Assembly (NCBI GenBank): GCA_026874595.1
Contig: CM049322.1
Coordinates: forward strand, 51,189,340-51,253,339
Length of the DNA stretch: 64,000 nt
DNA from: Sipunculus nudus
Lineage: Eukaryota; Annelida; Sipuncula; Golfingiida; Sipunculidae
Reading direction: 5' to 3'
The notes beneath the pieces are model-generated. The model had not been told where the DNA came from. It ran no database searches and saw nothing but the letters and a program-made list of their open reading frames with translations. Within the stretch, counting starts at the first letter, position 1, and the number at the start of each line of letters is the position of its first letter. Both the position numbers and the translations under genes were made by a program. Shown here in pieces: positions 1 to 12,255 of this stretch.

Positions 1-453
1 AAATGTACCATTTCGAAGATTTCTGTAATACCTTAATATCGTACACAGTTCACAGCGCTACTAGTGATTAATTGCATAACTATGGGTTCAGGACGAAATA
101 TCCATGGAGATGTACATCTCACGAGATATCGTCTACAACTAACTTCCAAGTATCTAAGTAACCAGTCCAAAGTTGTTAAATGTACATTAGTCCTACCAAA
201 TCACTCTTTTTTTTATTGATTTCATGAAAATGATGCTAATTACTCTTTTTACTCTTTTTTTCATCAGCACTCCTTTCTCGCCCTCTTTTTTGTGAATCGG
301 GAGCTTTAACAGTCAGGTTAGAAAAAGAAATGGACATTTCACAATATTTTTGTGTGCAAATGTTCAGCATGTGTCACATGTAGAAAATGTCCTTATCTTC
401 AGACAAGGGGAAGTGCAGCTTGTATGTTTTCGACATTGGGAAGGATATGCGTC

Positions 454-457
<4 letters not shown>

Positions 458-489
<32 letters not shown>
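458..489. repeat. (TA)n microsatellite
   Basis: An uninterrupted TA run about 32 bp long. The copy-B equivalent at 13303-13332 is slightly shorter, one of the few differences between the duplicates. Confidence 0.95.
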
Positions 490-491
<2 letters not shown>

Positions 492-1010
492 AAATGGAGG
501 TATGCGAAGCACATCTTTATTCAGTTTGTGATAAAAAAATTGGGGGGATTGACTCTAATTTTACTATTTTTTCTATCTTTTTTTCAAAGAAGTCGACTCT
601 TTTTTTTCTGGAACACTTACTCTTTTTTCGGTCAAATACCTTTGGCCGGCCTATACATTGTATCGAGGCCGACTTTGGTATTACCTCACGACGCTCGGGT
701 CCGTACGACAAGGGATAGCATGTTATCTTATTATTTCTAAATTTGCTATTATCCTCTTCTTCGATAATATGCTAATTCGTGAATGGGATATCCCAATATT
801 AATAGGGTAAATATTGAAAGCCTAACTTTTGAAATTTTACCTTTTGGGTTTTGAACATTTTTCCATTCTGTACCACCTACTATTGAAAAATAATCGAAGA
901 ATTCAGAGTTAATTGTAATATTTTATCGCTTAAACTTCACCGCCAGTAAAAGGTCTACTGCTGTGTTTTTGCTAACCTCAGCGGGTTTATTCATCACATG
1001 AACGTCTTAC

Positions 1011-1082
1011 CTCTTTCATCTTCTCGTGATATTTGTTGGCAGCCATGGAACTTATTATCCGACAGAATTCTTCTTGTTCAAC
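1011..1082 (-). pseudogene. GTPase exon-10 duplicate (copy A)
   Basis: 72 nt, 24 codons, the same amino acids as 13854-13925, with acceptor AAG and donor GTAAGA intact. It is part of a 3'-partial copy of the GTPase gene. Exons encoding the GTPase domain are absent between here and 12 kb, so it is probably not translated as a GTPase. A terminal exon could lie left of the window. Confidence 0.7.
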
Positions 1083-1845
1083 CTTAAACAAATAAATACC
1101 ATAACGGGATGACCACTTTTATTGTAACATGTGTGGTGGAAAAATATTCATAAGTGGGTGAAATAGTTGAAATAGCTTTGAGCCTCTTGGTCCTACAGCC
1201 AAAAATTCGCTTGTCTGATCGGTCGCTTGGTAAGTGTCTTGTTGAGATTTCGCACGCCACAGAGGCTTACACCCGCAAATGCTTGTTTACTTCGGACCAG
1301 AAATGTGAGAAAAGGAGACAAATTAACACCCAGTCTTTTACCTTTGTCATTATTTGGAAATGACAAAAAAAAACGAAATCAGAATTCAGTTACAAAGTTT
1401 TCAAAGAAGGCACAAAATTAAGCCTTGTCATATATGGGAAATGTTCATTCATTCGTATTACCACCAGAGAAGCCCGTGTTGAAAAATTGGTTGATTCATG
1501 GGAAACGTTAAGGTGTTAAACTGCTAAAACCTCGGTGGATTCTCTTCTCAGGGAGCGGCAATAACCTGAGTGGAAATGGGCCTTTACCACGAGCATGCGC
1601 ACTGCGCGTAATGGTCGTCTGCTGTGTTTGGGTCACTGTGAGCCAGCATTGCGGCTTTTATATGCTGAAACCAGATACACGTCAGAGAATGCGACAAACA
1701 CCTCGCTTTTTCTCAGAAAAAAATTACATAATGATATAACAAATACGTCTTTTTATTGATGAAACGGACCCGACCAATCAGCTTTACTCGTTATCGGCAG
1801 GGGGAGCTAGTGAGGTGACGTCTTTTAAAATAAAAAAGAACTAAC

Positions 1846-2058
1846 CTGACTCGTTGTCATCCTCTTTGCTTTATTATTAACAATGAGCGCCTCCTCTATC
1901 GCGTCGATTCGCTGATTCAGCAGATCTTGGTGAGGACGGGCCTCTTCAGGGCGCCCTCTACCGGAGGTACGGAACTCTAGCATTGCCTTTTCCCTCATGG
2001 TTTTAACCCGTCTGGTCAGGTGATCACTGTCAACTGCTGGGGCGTCTTCACTGAACTC
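1846..2058 (-). pseudogene. GTPase exon-9 duplicate (copy A)
   Basis: 213 nt, 71 codons, no difference seen from 14693-14905, with open frame and intact splice sites (acceptor TAG, donor GTTAGT). It encodes a charged helical segment. The absence of change in a partial copy argues that the duplication is very young or is an assembly artefact. Confidence 0.7.
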
Positions 2059-2326
2059 CTACAAACCAAAAAAGATGAAACAATATTCATTACATGCACT
2101 GAGGACTGAATTTAGGGGCCATATTCTTCATTGAATGTACTGATTACAATAAAGGAAAGTTGAATAGAGATGCTTGTGTCTGATGACTTAACTGTTTGCA
2201 TCCTTTTTATATGTAAAACCTTAGGCTTTTAATTTACTTGCTAGCAATACGCTGTTGAGTAATGTAATGCAAACGGCATTAATATTTAGTTATATTTAAA
2301 CTTGACATAGAGAGGCTACAATAAGC

Positions 2327-2631
2327 AGGGGCGTCAATATAGGGGTGGGGGATGGTGGTATATATATACCCCCTCCCACTTTTTGGCAGGGGGGGACGGT
2401 CAATGTAATCATCCCCCCCCCCCCACTTTTCAGAGAATAATATCATAATATTGCAAACGAACTATATTAATAAATAGAATTAAAGACTTTGGATCTATTT
2501 ACTAAAAAATGTTATATCTTAACCTTGCTTAGAATTCACAAAATAACTTATTTTCTAAAACATTATAATTATTTGAAACATGATTAAGTATATATATATA
2601 TAGTTGTAGATGCCACTCACAGACGCTGAAC

Positions 2632-2677
<46 letters not shown>

Positions 2678-2721
2678 ATACAGTCACCCCCCCCACCCTG
2701 GAAGAAAAATTTTACGCCAGT
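2327..2721. mobile_element. MITE-like element in copy A
   Basis: It begins caggggcgtcaatataggggtggggg and ends with a rough inverse, ccaccctggaagaaaaattttacgccagtg. The interior is AT-rich with (TA)n tracts. The imperfect inverted ends of about 30 bp and the absence of any ORF suggest a non-autonomous DNA transposon. The same element is at 15173-15561, so it was present before the duplication. The variable C-runs and TA-runs inside it differ between copies. Confidence 0.5.
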
Positions 2722-3639
2722 GACAATAGGAGACTAAAATATTTTTTTCAACATTAGGTCTGGTAAGGACCTTAAATGGACATAATCACATACCAGGTAT
2801 GTTAAATATACATAAAATATTATGGTATGCTCCAATATTTTATTCTTAGACAGTTTGTTTAATCCTGAAGATAATCTGAGATAAGCTTGCTGTAGGCGCA
2901 ATCAGTGGCGTAAAATATTATCATAGAGCTCACGCCACCTCGTGGAAACTTCACAAATCAAGAACTTTAAGTTTCAAACCGATGGTTCCTCTTTTTTTTC
3001 TCTCTCTTTTTTTTTTTCTTTTTTTTTACTTATTTCGTGTTTCTTCTTGTTTAGGAAGTATTGCGAATGTTCCAAATCGGACCCCTGGTCACGATGTCTT
3101 GTTGGGTAAACAAACACACGAGAACTGTGTTTAGTCAAACCCAGAGTCCAAAAGCAATATATAAAGCAGGTGAAATGGAGATGATAAGTCTGTATGGAAA
3201 ACATTTGTATTTAGTCTGAACTATTAGCTTTATATAATACACATTTTGTAAATGAGTATGCACCTTTTAACTTTTGATTAGATTATGCTTTCATCCATTT
3301 GTGCAGTGAATTGGACTCGTATTTCCCAGGATAACATGAGATGCAGTCTCTCATATTACAGGGACAGTGATGACAGGGAATTCCCAACTTTTGTTGCTAT
3401 ACAATCAGCATCTCTTATAATGATTTAACATTAATAATACTAATGGCTTTGTCAGCCTGACTACGCTTTATAATGTGTTCATAAAGGGAGAGTTTTGTTT
3501 TCTATCTTACGACCAGCGTCTCATTCTTTATTTGATGTTTATTGTTTAATGTTTATTTGGGAGTGTGTCGCTTATTATCTTTGGGCGAACCCTTTCGTTC
3601 AGCGCCATCTGGATGATGTATACTCCAGAATTCACGTAC

Positions 3640-3711
3640 CTCCTCACAAGTCGCTCGAAGGCGATCCAAGGCTTCTTTGACAACCTGATGGTTCCACCGA
3701 GAAACCAATGT
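3640..3711 (-). pseudogene. GTPase exon-8 duplicate (copy A)
   Basis: 72 nt, 24 codons, matching 16489-16560 except for one synonymous change seen (alanine GCG versus GCT). Acceptor CAG and donor GTACGT are intact. This is the most 5' GTPase exon in copy A; the duplication ends about 260 bp further on. Confidence 0.7.
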
Positions 3712-4149
3712 CTGTGACACAATACATTTAATTTAAAAAAATGAGATAAAAAACAGCAACTGAGTTCATACAACACAAACACAGCATGGTATCTTCCAGG
3801 CTGTGCCGATAGACTGATACTGATATGCTTAATAACGACCATAAATATCATACCTTATAAATAAAATAGTGCATATAACTACAACATACAAGCATAATTA
3901 CTCTGAAATAGAATGAAAATTTATTTCCATACAATAAATCAGCTCAGTATATATGTATTTCAAACGTACAGTATGTAAATTTTCCTTTTACATGTATTAA
4001 ATCTGGAAACAAGAGCAGTGCAAATATGTTTGTATCTGAGAATTATATATCTTTGTTCAGGATATATTATTTTGTAAAGGTTGAACGCATATAAATAGTT
4101 GAAATGTTCATTTTTTTTCACTTACTTTTATCAACTACATCTTTGTTAG

Positions 4150-4323
4150 GAGGAACAGAAAGATAAAACCGAAATACAAGATCCTCAAAATAACCAAGAT
4201 CCTCCAAGTAACCAAGAAACAAAAACACCCGATACCGCTAAAGATGAGTCTGTTGGAGCGGCAGTCAAAATTCAGGCTGGTTTCCATGGTTACCAGACTC
4301 GAAAGGAACTCAAATCTAAAGGG
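4150..4323 (+). CDS. IQ gene exon with IQ motif 1
   Basis: 174 nt, 58 codons, acceptor gttag, donor GTATGC, phase 0 on both sides. An acidic/polar linker rich in Asn, Gln and Pro precedes AAVKIQAGFHGYQTRKEL. It has His in place of the usual Arg before the GY of the motif, so calmodulin affinity may differ. Confidence 0.8.
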
Positions 4324-7300
4324 GTATGCACGATTTAATCCAAATAATGTTAACCATGTAAATGCCAGTATGTCTGAAAAGTTCTTAAGAAAGTGTATCA
4401 AATCGCAATGTGCCATAAAAGCTTAGTCACATACTAGTAGTTGTTCTTTGGAAGTGGTTTTCTCTGGGGAACATGTTAAGTGTACAAAGTCTGTGGTAAT
4501 GTTTGCCTTTAACTTAAATGATAATACCAAACATAAATACAGATAATAAATATTGATGATCAGAGTTGTAACTAGTAGAAAAATGCTGCATATTAGCAAT
4601 TTCAGTATATCAAGAATGGGAAAAGAATCAATATGCAGTAGAAGTAATGTTGATCTATTGTTAAACACTGGCTGGTGCTAGATAATGTTACGTATGCTTT
4701 ATAATCTGAATACCCTCGACATGTGTCATAATTTGCTGTTTAAATTAATTTTACAATCAGACTGAAAATAATCAGGCAATGAGAGCGGAGCCATGTGAAA
4801 GTCCTGCTGAGCCAAAACAGGATACACATGATGCCAAAACGGTTGCCGCGGCAACCACGATACAGGCGGGGGTACGAGGTTATCAGACAAGAAAGGAATT
4901 AAAAAACAAACCGGTAAATCTGGTGTTGTTTAGTGAATATCACACTTTTGATGAGCTAATCACTTGTTGCACATAGTGTCATTCACTTAAAAAAAGCTAG
5001 AAAGGAGATACTTCACCAAATATTTTGTAGATATGTGAATGGTTTACATGTACATTGTGTTTTTTTACAGTAAAATAGTACTTCATCAAAGCATGAATGA
5101 ATAAATACGCAAAAGCTTAAATCAGTAAAGTGCAAATAATAATGAAAATATTTTAAATCTGGTTAAAGAATCGTTAAATTTACCCAAATTATTTAAATTT
5201 GATACAAGTAAAGTCATAAAAGGAAATTAGTAAGTTGACATTTATCATTCTCGGGCTCCTATACTTTATATTGAGTCCTGTTATGTATAGATCATGAAGG
5301 CACATGGTAGGTTGTCTCGGTGTGCACTTAGTGGATATTCTTCAGAAAGCTCTGAAAGTTTTATTTTATGCTGACATTAACCAGTATGTGGTAGTTCATT
5401 TCATGTCTTATTGTCCACATGTATATGATGCAAAATGTAGGTGATTAAGATATGTCTAGGTTTCAATAATCAAATTGAAAATAGATTTGTTGATCTTTTT
5501 ACCCATGCTGCAACAGTCTCACCATGGAGACACTGTGGAAACAAAGAAGGATTTTGAGGATGACGCTAATATTTATGATAATAAAACGGTTGCCGCAGCA
5601 ACTACAATTCAGGCCGGGTTCAGAGGATACATGACTAGAAAGTCATTGTATGCACAGCAGGTACATTGTATATCTAGAAAATCATATAATATGTGCCACA
5701 TCAATGTATTTGATGTGATAAAGGAGTAGCGAAACAATAGTCTCATAAACAGATGAATACGTATTCAGTAAATGTTAAAAACATTTTAGCTTCTGGATTT
5801 AAAGGACTAGATTTCTTAGTATTCTGATGTTTCCTCACGGTGCTAAGAATTATGTTGATACTCATTCTTACAAATATTACGTCAGAACTGACTCGCACGT
5901 GCCTGTGGACATTATTATAAACTGCGACTCAAGTGATTGCCTTGCAACTAGCCTTGGTATCTAGACCAACAAAACAAGTATAGACGCCGTCTTTCATGGT
6001 TAAATGTATGACCCAGTAATGGTTGGCAAAGTGACTCACAAATGCCTCCAGATTAGAGCCATAAATCTGAATTGTGTCATCATTGTTGAAACAGACTATA
6101 GACAAATGTATTAAAGGATGATTCGTAATGGATTTTTTTGGGCATTATCGTTATGTACGTTTGACGTGTTGCAGGTAAAGAAACACTAAATTATACTTTT
6201 TATTACCAAGCCTGACAAGGAAACCGCCGCTGTATCAACAGCGGTGACAGCGTCAGTAAGTGATCAGAATTACCCCGTTTCTGCGACAAACTGTTGTGCG
6301 GATTGCGGAAAATCTGAATCGAGCGTTTGCATGGATATGATATGTGGAAAGAATTGGTTTTACGCGCTAGGTTTTGACATCTCGGGAAAAAAAACCGGAC
6401 ACAGGGTTCCTTAAATTTTTTCCCATTGGTTTACTCTTTGATACGCTATGGACCAGTTTCAGTAACATGACATAATACAGGGGGCAGTTTTAAATACTAT
6501 TGTGTAATTTTTTTTATCATCAAGGTTGTGACTAACACATTAATTAAGACTGAAGTCGAAAATATGAATCGAGTCACTTTATTGAAACGCCCCGTTTTTA
6601 TCTATCCAAGATGTCTTGAAATGTCAGGCGAACGCTCAGTTCAGATTGAATATGGGACCAATCTGAACAGCAGATTTGTTGTGGCAGGGGTTCGCGCGTC
6701 ATGGGCAAGATTGCGGAAGTCTGTTCGTTTGTCTACGTGTTTGCAAAATAAAATAAGCTGCACGGTATGATTTCACATATTATTCATGCTTTTACATATG
6801 AAACTACATGTTTTAGGGCCTGCTTCATTCATCTGTATTCCCTGTGGTCTCATGGGTGTCAACTCGCAGCCCATATTCTATGAAAATACTGCAGAAACAA
6901 TTTGAACATGTTGACAAAGGGGCTGGCATGTGCATTGTATGGCATTACCTTTACGTTTGATGCATGAGAGATGAAATCGCCTGGAATTGTCTTATAAGAT
7001 GTCTTTGACTGGAGAGCAGTATGATGTATTCTGGGATATGTGCTGTCCAGCAGATGAAACTTGCATTCGCTGGCTGACGATTATGTTGCATATGATGTTG
7101 CTTTGGCTGATAACATACATGATATATTTATGCTGCCTGATAATGTGTCATATTATACATTGTTGGCAATGGACACCTGTGTGTTGGCTGACAGCATGTT
7201 ATATGTGGCAGATATATATTTTTGGCTAAAAATATGCATATTATGAATACTTTGTATACGTTGAAAGTGACCCACATTATGGTGTGTTTCAATTTCATTT

Positions 7301-8988
7301 TGACTCATTTTCACATAATGTAATCACATACTGTTTACGTTGCTACTTCACTATATTTTTGCTAGTAATGTTATTTTCATTGTAAATTTAGTTCCAGGTT
7401 TTGGTCACGTTATACACGAACAAAGAAGGCTGAAAAAGCGGCAACCATGGTTATCTGACTATTTGTGCCGTTATATTTGCTATACACGTGATCAGCTCAT
7501 TTGCATATTTTATGTTTCAGCTTTGCATATTGATTACAATATCTTCTGTATATGTTGTCATCCCTTTGTTCTCTCACGTTTTGTGTGTCACTTGATATTT
7601 TTCAGCATTAACATGTTTATTTTTACAGTTGTTTAAAAATATATATGAGATGTTACGTGTCATGTTTTTCATACACCACTCAGGTGATATAAAAATTAAG
7701 AACTAATAAATATAAATTTAATATAACTTTTTTACTGAAAATGATATTTTCGCAATACATGTAATGTAAAAAAAAGGTACACGCTACATGTAACATAGTT
7801 TCCATACATTACGCAGGTGAAATTTAAACATATGTAAAATTAAATATATAAAGCTGTAAACAAATTGTATTGATGATTCTCATAAATTAATAATAATTAG
7901 AGTTGCATATAAACGCTTATTTTAAATGACAAGTACTTCAATTTGTTGTTTGATAATGTTTTCATCGCCAGCACCATATTTTGTTTTTAACTTTGACCTC
8001 ATGTATAAAGTAATGAGCTTGTGGCCAGTCATTTTGACATTCTCATTACCATTTTATTCATATGGGCGACAATCACCTATACCTGTTATACTATTGATTA
8101 ACATTCACATTTAAATTCGTAATGGTAATTTAACATGAATTGTTGACCACGCGTGTATAAGACCTTGTCAAAGGCTTGTTCTTCATAAATGTTCAAAACA
8201 TGAGTGTAAGAATATTTTCATTTATGTGTGTCGATAAACGAGTATTTTCGTAGTTAATGGTTAATCACATTTGAGGTTCTTTTAAAGCCTACCTTTTTTG
8301 TATCAGGCTATGATAAGTAGGCTAGTGTTCATTCACGTTTGAATGCAGTTTTACAAAACTGAATCAAGAAAAATTTATTTTTTTGCAGACTGCTGAGGGA
8401 GGGGACGTTGAACAGACAGAACCCATTCCAGACAAACAAGAGGAAGGTACCGAAGAAAAACAGGAAGGTCCTGAGGTTGAGAAGGCAGCCACCACGATCC
8501 AGGCGGGTTTCAAGGGGATGAAAGCGAGGCGAGAGGTCAAAGCGATGAAGGAGGCAAGAGAAAAGGACAAACCGGAAGCGGAACAACCCGCAGAGACCAC
8601 AGAGGAACAAGCTGAACAACCTGCAGAAGCCAAAGATGAAGAGGACGCAGCGCCAGCTGCCGACGATCCAAATGCAGATAAAGCCGCCGTAAAAATTCAA
8701 GCAGGGTTCAGAGGCATGAAAGCCAGGCGGGAAGTTAAAGAAATGAAAGCCGGGAAAGCAACGGAAGAACAACCCCCAGAACAGCCAGCAGAGGGCGCCA
8801 CTGAAGCTACAAAACCAGAAGAAGAGGAGGTAGACATTGACCTCGAGGATCCCGAAGTCCAAAAAGCCGCAGCCAAAATCCAGGCCAGTTTTAGAGGCTT
8901 CCAGACCAGAAAGGACATTAAGGACCAGAAAAGCGAGACAGAACCAACAGAGGGCGCCACTGCAGAGGAGGAGAAGAAGCAGGAGTAG
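4150..8988 (+). CDS. Multi-IQ-motif protein, neuromodulin/igloo-like (3' part of gene)
   Basis: Four + strand exons (4150-4323, 4761-4913, 5517-5660, 8389-8988) join in phase 0 to give 356 residues ending at a TAA/TAG-type stop. They contain six IQ motifs of the form AATTIQAGFRGxxxRR/K, each preceded by acidic, Pro/Glu/Gln-rich linkers. IQ motifs of this class bind calmodulin, usually the calcium-free form. The closest family I recognise is GAP-43/neurogranin and insect igloo, which buffer calmodulin near membranes in neurons. The first three exons carry one IQ motif each; the last carries three. The 5' exon(s) and start codon were not found; 1-4000 on this strand is occupied by the duplicated GTPase fragment, so the start may lie inside it or left of the window. 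IQ proteins are diverse, so orthology to neuromodulin is only likely. Confidence 0.85.
4761..4913 (+). CDS. IQ gene exon with IQ motif 2
   Basis: 153 nt, 51 codons, acceptor aatcag, donor GTAAAT, phase 0 on both sides. It ends with KTVAAATTIQAGVRGYQTRK. The KTVAAATTIQAG block is repeated exactly in the next exon, pointing to exon duplication. Confidence 0.85.
5517..5660 (+). CDS. IQ gene exon with IQ motif 3
   Basis: 144 nt, 48 codons, acceptor caacag, donor GTACAT, phase 0. The motif is KTVAAATTIQAGFRGYMTRK. A 2.7-kb intron follows. Confidence 0.85.
5661..8388 (+). other. Intron of IQ gene, no certain feature
   Basis: AT-rich sequence with several open frames that lack family resemblance. 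6990-7210 shows degenerate short repeats around gctgat/atgttgc. Near 7415-7470 a stretch reads K-A-E-K-A-A-T-M-V-I before a stop, resembling the start of an IQ motif, and may be a dead exon. Nothing else was recognised. Confidence 0.5.
8389..8988 (+). CDS. IQ gene terminal exon with IQ motifs 4-6
   Basis: 600 nt giving 199 residues and a stop, preceded by a strong tttattttttttgcag acceptor. IQ motifs 4 (KAATTIQAGFKGMKARREV), 5 (KAAVKIQAGFRGMKARREV) and 6 (KAAAKIQASFRGFQTRKDI) are spaced about 60 residues apart by Glu/Pro/Ala/Gln-rich linkers, and the tail ends in EEEKKQE. Only motif 6 has Ser at the position equivalent to the protein kinase C site of GAP-43 and neurogranin; the others have Gly. 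No signal peptide or membrane segment is visible in this part. Confidence 0.9.
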   Translation, partial: TAEGGDVEQTEPIPDKQEEGTEEKQEGPEVEKAATTIQAGFKGMKARREVKAMKEAREKDKPEAEQPAETTEEQAEQPAEAKDEEDAAPAADDPNADKAAVKIQAGFRGMKARREVKEMKAGKATEEQPPEQPAEGATEATKPEEEEVDIDLEDPEVQKAAAKIQASFRGFQTRKDIKDQKSETEPTEGATAEEEKKQE

Positions 8989-10350
8989 TAACAATTAACG
9001 AAGGAGTGAAAAGAATGATGTCCATGCAAAAGTGCTACCGTACTATCATCACCTTCCGTTACGAGACGGATAATTAAGAATTTAACTGAAAATTAAATTG
9101 CTTTTCCCCTTCACCTTAATCACTGTTTGTATCTGCACTCTCAGTCATTTCGTTCATGAGCTGTAATTAGTGTTAGTTATTTATTTAATGATTTATACTT
9201 TTTCTATTGTCCAGGTAACGTTCCTATAATATGATGAGCATTCAGCACCTGCCTGACCTCGACCTAATTAAACGACCTTGACATTCATGACCTGCCTGTG
9301 CCACGCCGGTCATGTATGTCCAGTCAGATATTACATTTAACGCTGTATTTCATCTGTGCATACTGTTCCTCTATCCGGAAGGTGAAGCTGATAAAAAGTT
9401 GGAGGACCATAAATTTATGACAAAATTAATATATTAACCACATTTGAGTGGTTTCTGTTTCAAATGTATCACAGAGTGTTATAATTCACCATTGCTGATG
9501 ACGATTTCAATAAGGTATCTTTGATCATATCCTGTATTGATAAGGAATTCTCAATGCTGAAATCCATCACATGTTGTAACATACTTATTTTCGATACTGT
9601 GTGTGTTCAATTCTTTCAGCTTCTTACATCCGTGGCATTATTTCATATGAAGCATGTATTAATGATACAACCTGGTGACAGAATAAACCAGTGTCTAAAT
9701 TAACAAGAAAGACACGCATATCTATACCTTGGTTGGACTAACGTGATCTTCATCAGTCGGTAAATATGGTAATAATTCTACACTGGTTGTACTCTGAATG
9801 GTTTAATTACAAAATATAAATAATAATAATTATATATATATATTTATTATAATAATTATACCATTATACGTTAAAATCGGCATAGGAGGGGATAATATTC
9901 CTTGGTGTGCAATGAGCAGGCACAGTATCTACTACGAAACCACTTCTGGAAACTACGCGTTTCACATTTGGTTGCACAGTTACTGTTGCCAGTGTTATTG
10001 CTTTGCCAGTGTCGTTACTAAGGTAACTGTGTTGTCATGGAAACTGTTGGTATTAGTTACATGATTGTACTGTTTGTTAAGATGAAAACGTGTACAGCTG
10101 ATCGTTGTACACAGACGTTTTGATCGTTTTCTGATATATAATAAACGTTACGTCTCTAGGGGGTTCATCCGGTAACATGTACACATTATCAGTGCACTGT
10201 GTTACAATTTAAATCTTGAATATGCTGATTAAAAATTAACCATTGAAAATGAATGGGTAATCCAGCATCATTTGTTTATCCGATATACAGTTTCTTCTTC
10301 ATACTTATGGTATCACTTTTTCTCTCGTCTGGACTATGCAGAATAAAAAA
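8989..10350 (+). other. 3' UTR region of the IQ gene and intergenic DNA
   Basis: Downstream of the stop the sequence is AT-rich without similarity to known genes. Possible poly(A) signals (AATAAA) occur near 9682 and 10341. A short TA/TAATAAT tract lies at 9815-9860. The true end of the transcript cannot be set from sequence. Confidence 0.4.
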
Positions 10351-10969
10351 ACAAAAAACACTAAACTTGTCTTGTTTTATTAATTATTCACATGTTGGCT
10401 TTTGCGTGCATAGAAACCTTAATGTTAGCGGGACTTAAATACAGGACTAGAATGCAAGGTGTCAAAGGTACTTGATACAAGGTTTACACAGTTACAAACA
10501 TATGGTGTATCTGACTTATTTAAAATAAAATATACACGAGGGGGTAGTTTACAAAATTATCTGACTAATCTAATCTGTAATATACACATGGGGGTACTTT
10601 ACAATATTATATATTACTATGCAATGTAGAGTGTATTGATCCCCTGAAAATTTCCCAAGACTTTCACTCTAAAATAGTAGCTAGAAAGAAAATTAAAGGA
10701 AATTCCCTCTAGTTACTTTCCTAAAGACATTCAGAGTGATTCTCTTTTTAAACCTCAATTGATGGCTTTTGCATTGTTCGTTGAGAAGTGTGTTTTTGGA
10801 CAATCGATACCAAGGAAAACCGACAGACCGAGTTCACCCCCCCCCCCAAAAAAAAATAGGGACACGATCTCATCTTCTTCAGAGAACCTCCCCCCCCCCT
10901 TATGAAAACAGAATATTATCCAGATATAAAAAAAATTCTTTACTTCTAGCACATATTAAAAGATATATA

Positions 10970-11045
10970 CAGTAAAATCTCGTTGTGTCGAACTCGCCTA
11001 AGTCGAATACTCCGCTTATGTCGAAGTTACAGACTCGATATTCCA
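10970..11045. mobile_element. Solo terminal repeat of a pogo/Tigger-like element
   Basis: cagtaaaatctcgttgtgtcgaactcg follows a TA dinucleotide and closely matches the left end of the element at 48434. No partner end was seen nearby, so it is a relic. Assignment to the TA-inserting pogo/Tigger group rests on the CAGT..AA.CTCG.T..GTCGAA start and the flanking TA. Confidence 0.5.
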
Positions 11046-11249
11046 GACAACTCTTGTTAAATAATTACGCGTGTTTACGTCAGTGTTTGTCCGAGTTTGT
11101 ACAGTTTACGTTTACGTTTGCGTTTTTCTGATTTTGTTCTTGGAATGTCAAAAGGGCGTGTGCACGTCAGTCATTGTCTGAGATTATTCAGGTAATGTTA
11201 ATGGGCATGTTTACGCCAGCTAATATTCCTAGAATGTAAGTTGGGCCAC

Positions 11250-11746
11250 AGGCGCTTGAATTACTGTAAGTGTAGATTTCGGTTAAATTTGTTACTTTTC
11301 TGGGTAATTTCCATATAAATATTACTTATCCGATATTTTCCTAATTGGTCAATCTCTTTATTAATTACTTAATATTCGAGATAGGCAGAAAAGAAGCCCC
11401 CGTCGTTAGGTCCGACAGCCATGGCATAGTAACCGAGGACGCGCTTTCTGATTGGTTGATATATCTACTACTGGAGTCTTCAGATGGTGATACCGCTGAC
11501 CTAACAATGGTTCAGCCAGTCACGCATGTACTCTAAATGTAGCCTGAAACTGATGTGCCATGGCTGTCGGGCCTAACAACGGGGGCTTCTTGCCTGCCTA
11601 TCTCAAATATTAAGTAAATTATAAAGACATGGACCATATAGTGTGAAAAACGCTAGGAAATGTCAGGTAAGTAATAGTTATAAGGAAATGACCCAGAAAA
11701 GAAACAAATTTAACCAAAATCTACACTAATAGCAATTCAAGCGCCT
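11250..11746. mobile_element. Fold-back (long inverted repeat) element
   Basis: The left arm 11250-11426 and right arm 11556-11746 are imperfect reverse complements of about 180 bp. For example, aagaagcccccgtcgttagg faces cctaacaacgggggcttctt. A spacer of about 130 bp contains no ORF with known similarity. The length and structure fit a non-autonomous transposon able to form a long hairpin. Confidence 0.8.
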
Positions 11747-11812
11747 TTGGTTCGTTTACTTGTGTTTGAATCTGTCTGTATTGGGAATGTAGCATTAATA
11801 CGTCGGCTTTTT

Positions 11813-11826
11813 TTATTTATTTATTC
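11813..11826 (-). terminator. Poly(A) signal cluster for the GTPase gene
   Basis: tttatttatttatt on the + strand reads as overlapping AATAAA hexamers on the - strand, about 430 bp beyond the GTPase stop codon. It is a plausible polyadenylation site, not proven. Confidence 0.4.
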
Positions 11827-12255
11827 AGGGATGTAGCGAGAATACTCCAGCCGTCAGCGTTTGTCTAATTTTGTCCAAGGATGGTGGCGTGTTTCCGTCA
11901 ACGTTTGTCAAAGTTTGTGCAGTGAAAGTGTATTTACATCGGCGTTTAATTTTGTTCATGGAATGTTGAAGGGGTGTCTTTACGTTGGCTTTGCCTGATT
12001 TTGTTAATGGAGTGCTAACGGGGTGTTTTTTTACGTAACTGAGCGTGTTTAAGGAGGAGTGGATGTTTATTTTAGCGTCGGTCTGTTTTAAATTCCCGGG
12101 AAAGCGGCATGGTACCGTCAGCAGTTTGGTGATTGTTTTAAGAAAATCATGTACCCGTTAGCGTTTGTCTGGGTTTGTTCAGTTATTATGTTTACGTCAG
12201 CGTTTGTCTGAGTTTGTCCTGGGAGAAGAACGAGTTTACATCATTGTCTGTTTTT

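Larger units (their letters stand above)
1..3970. repeat. Segmental duplication, copy A (cut by window edge)
   Basis: This stretch is almost base-for-base the same as 12844-17194. Landmarks such as the opening tgtaccatttcgaag, the TA tract, three GTPase exons and a MITE appear in the same order at an offset of 12843-12849. Only scattered substitutions and repeat-length differences were seen in the first 3 kb, with somewhat more differences after 3200. Similarity stops abruptly after tttcaaacgtaca at about 3970. The left end lies outside the window. It could be a very recent duplication or two haplotypes joined in the assembly. Confidence 0.95.

Noticed and set aside
350..740. Overlapping open frames containing a Tyr-Ile repeat
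   Set aside because: The frames are kept open by the (TA)n tract and recur identically in the duplicate at 13197-13583; no family resemblance or splice context.
6987..7636. Open frames rich in Met, Trp, Cys and Leu
   Set aside because: They lie in an IQ-gene intron, are of low complexity, and resemble no family; several frames overlap.
8329..8994. 221-codon frame opposite the IQ terminal exon
   Set aside because: It is the antisense shadow of Glu/Lys/Ala-rich IQ coding sequence, giving an artificial Leu/Phe-rich product.
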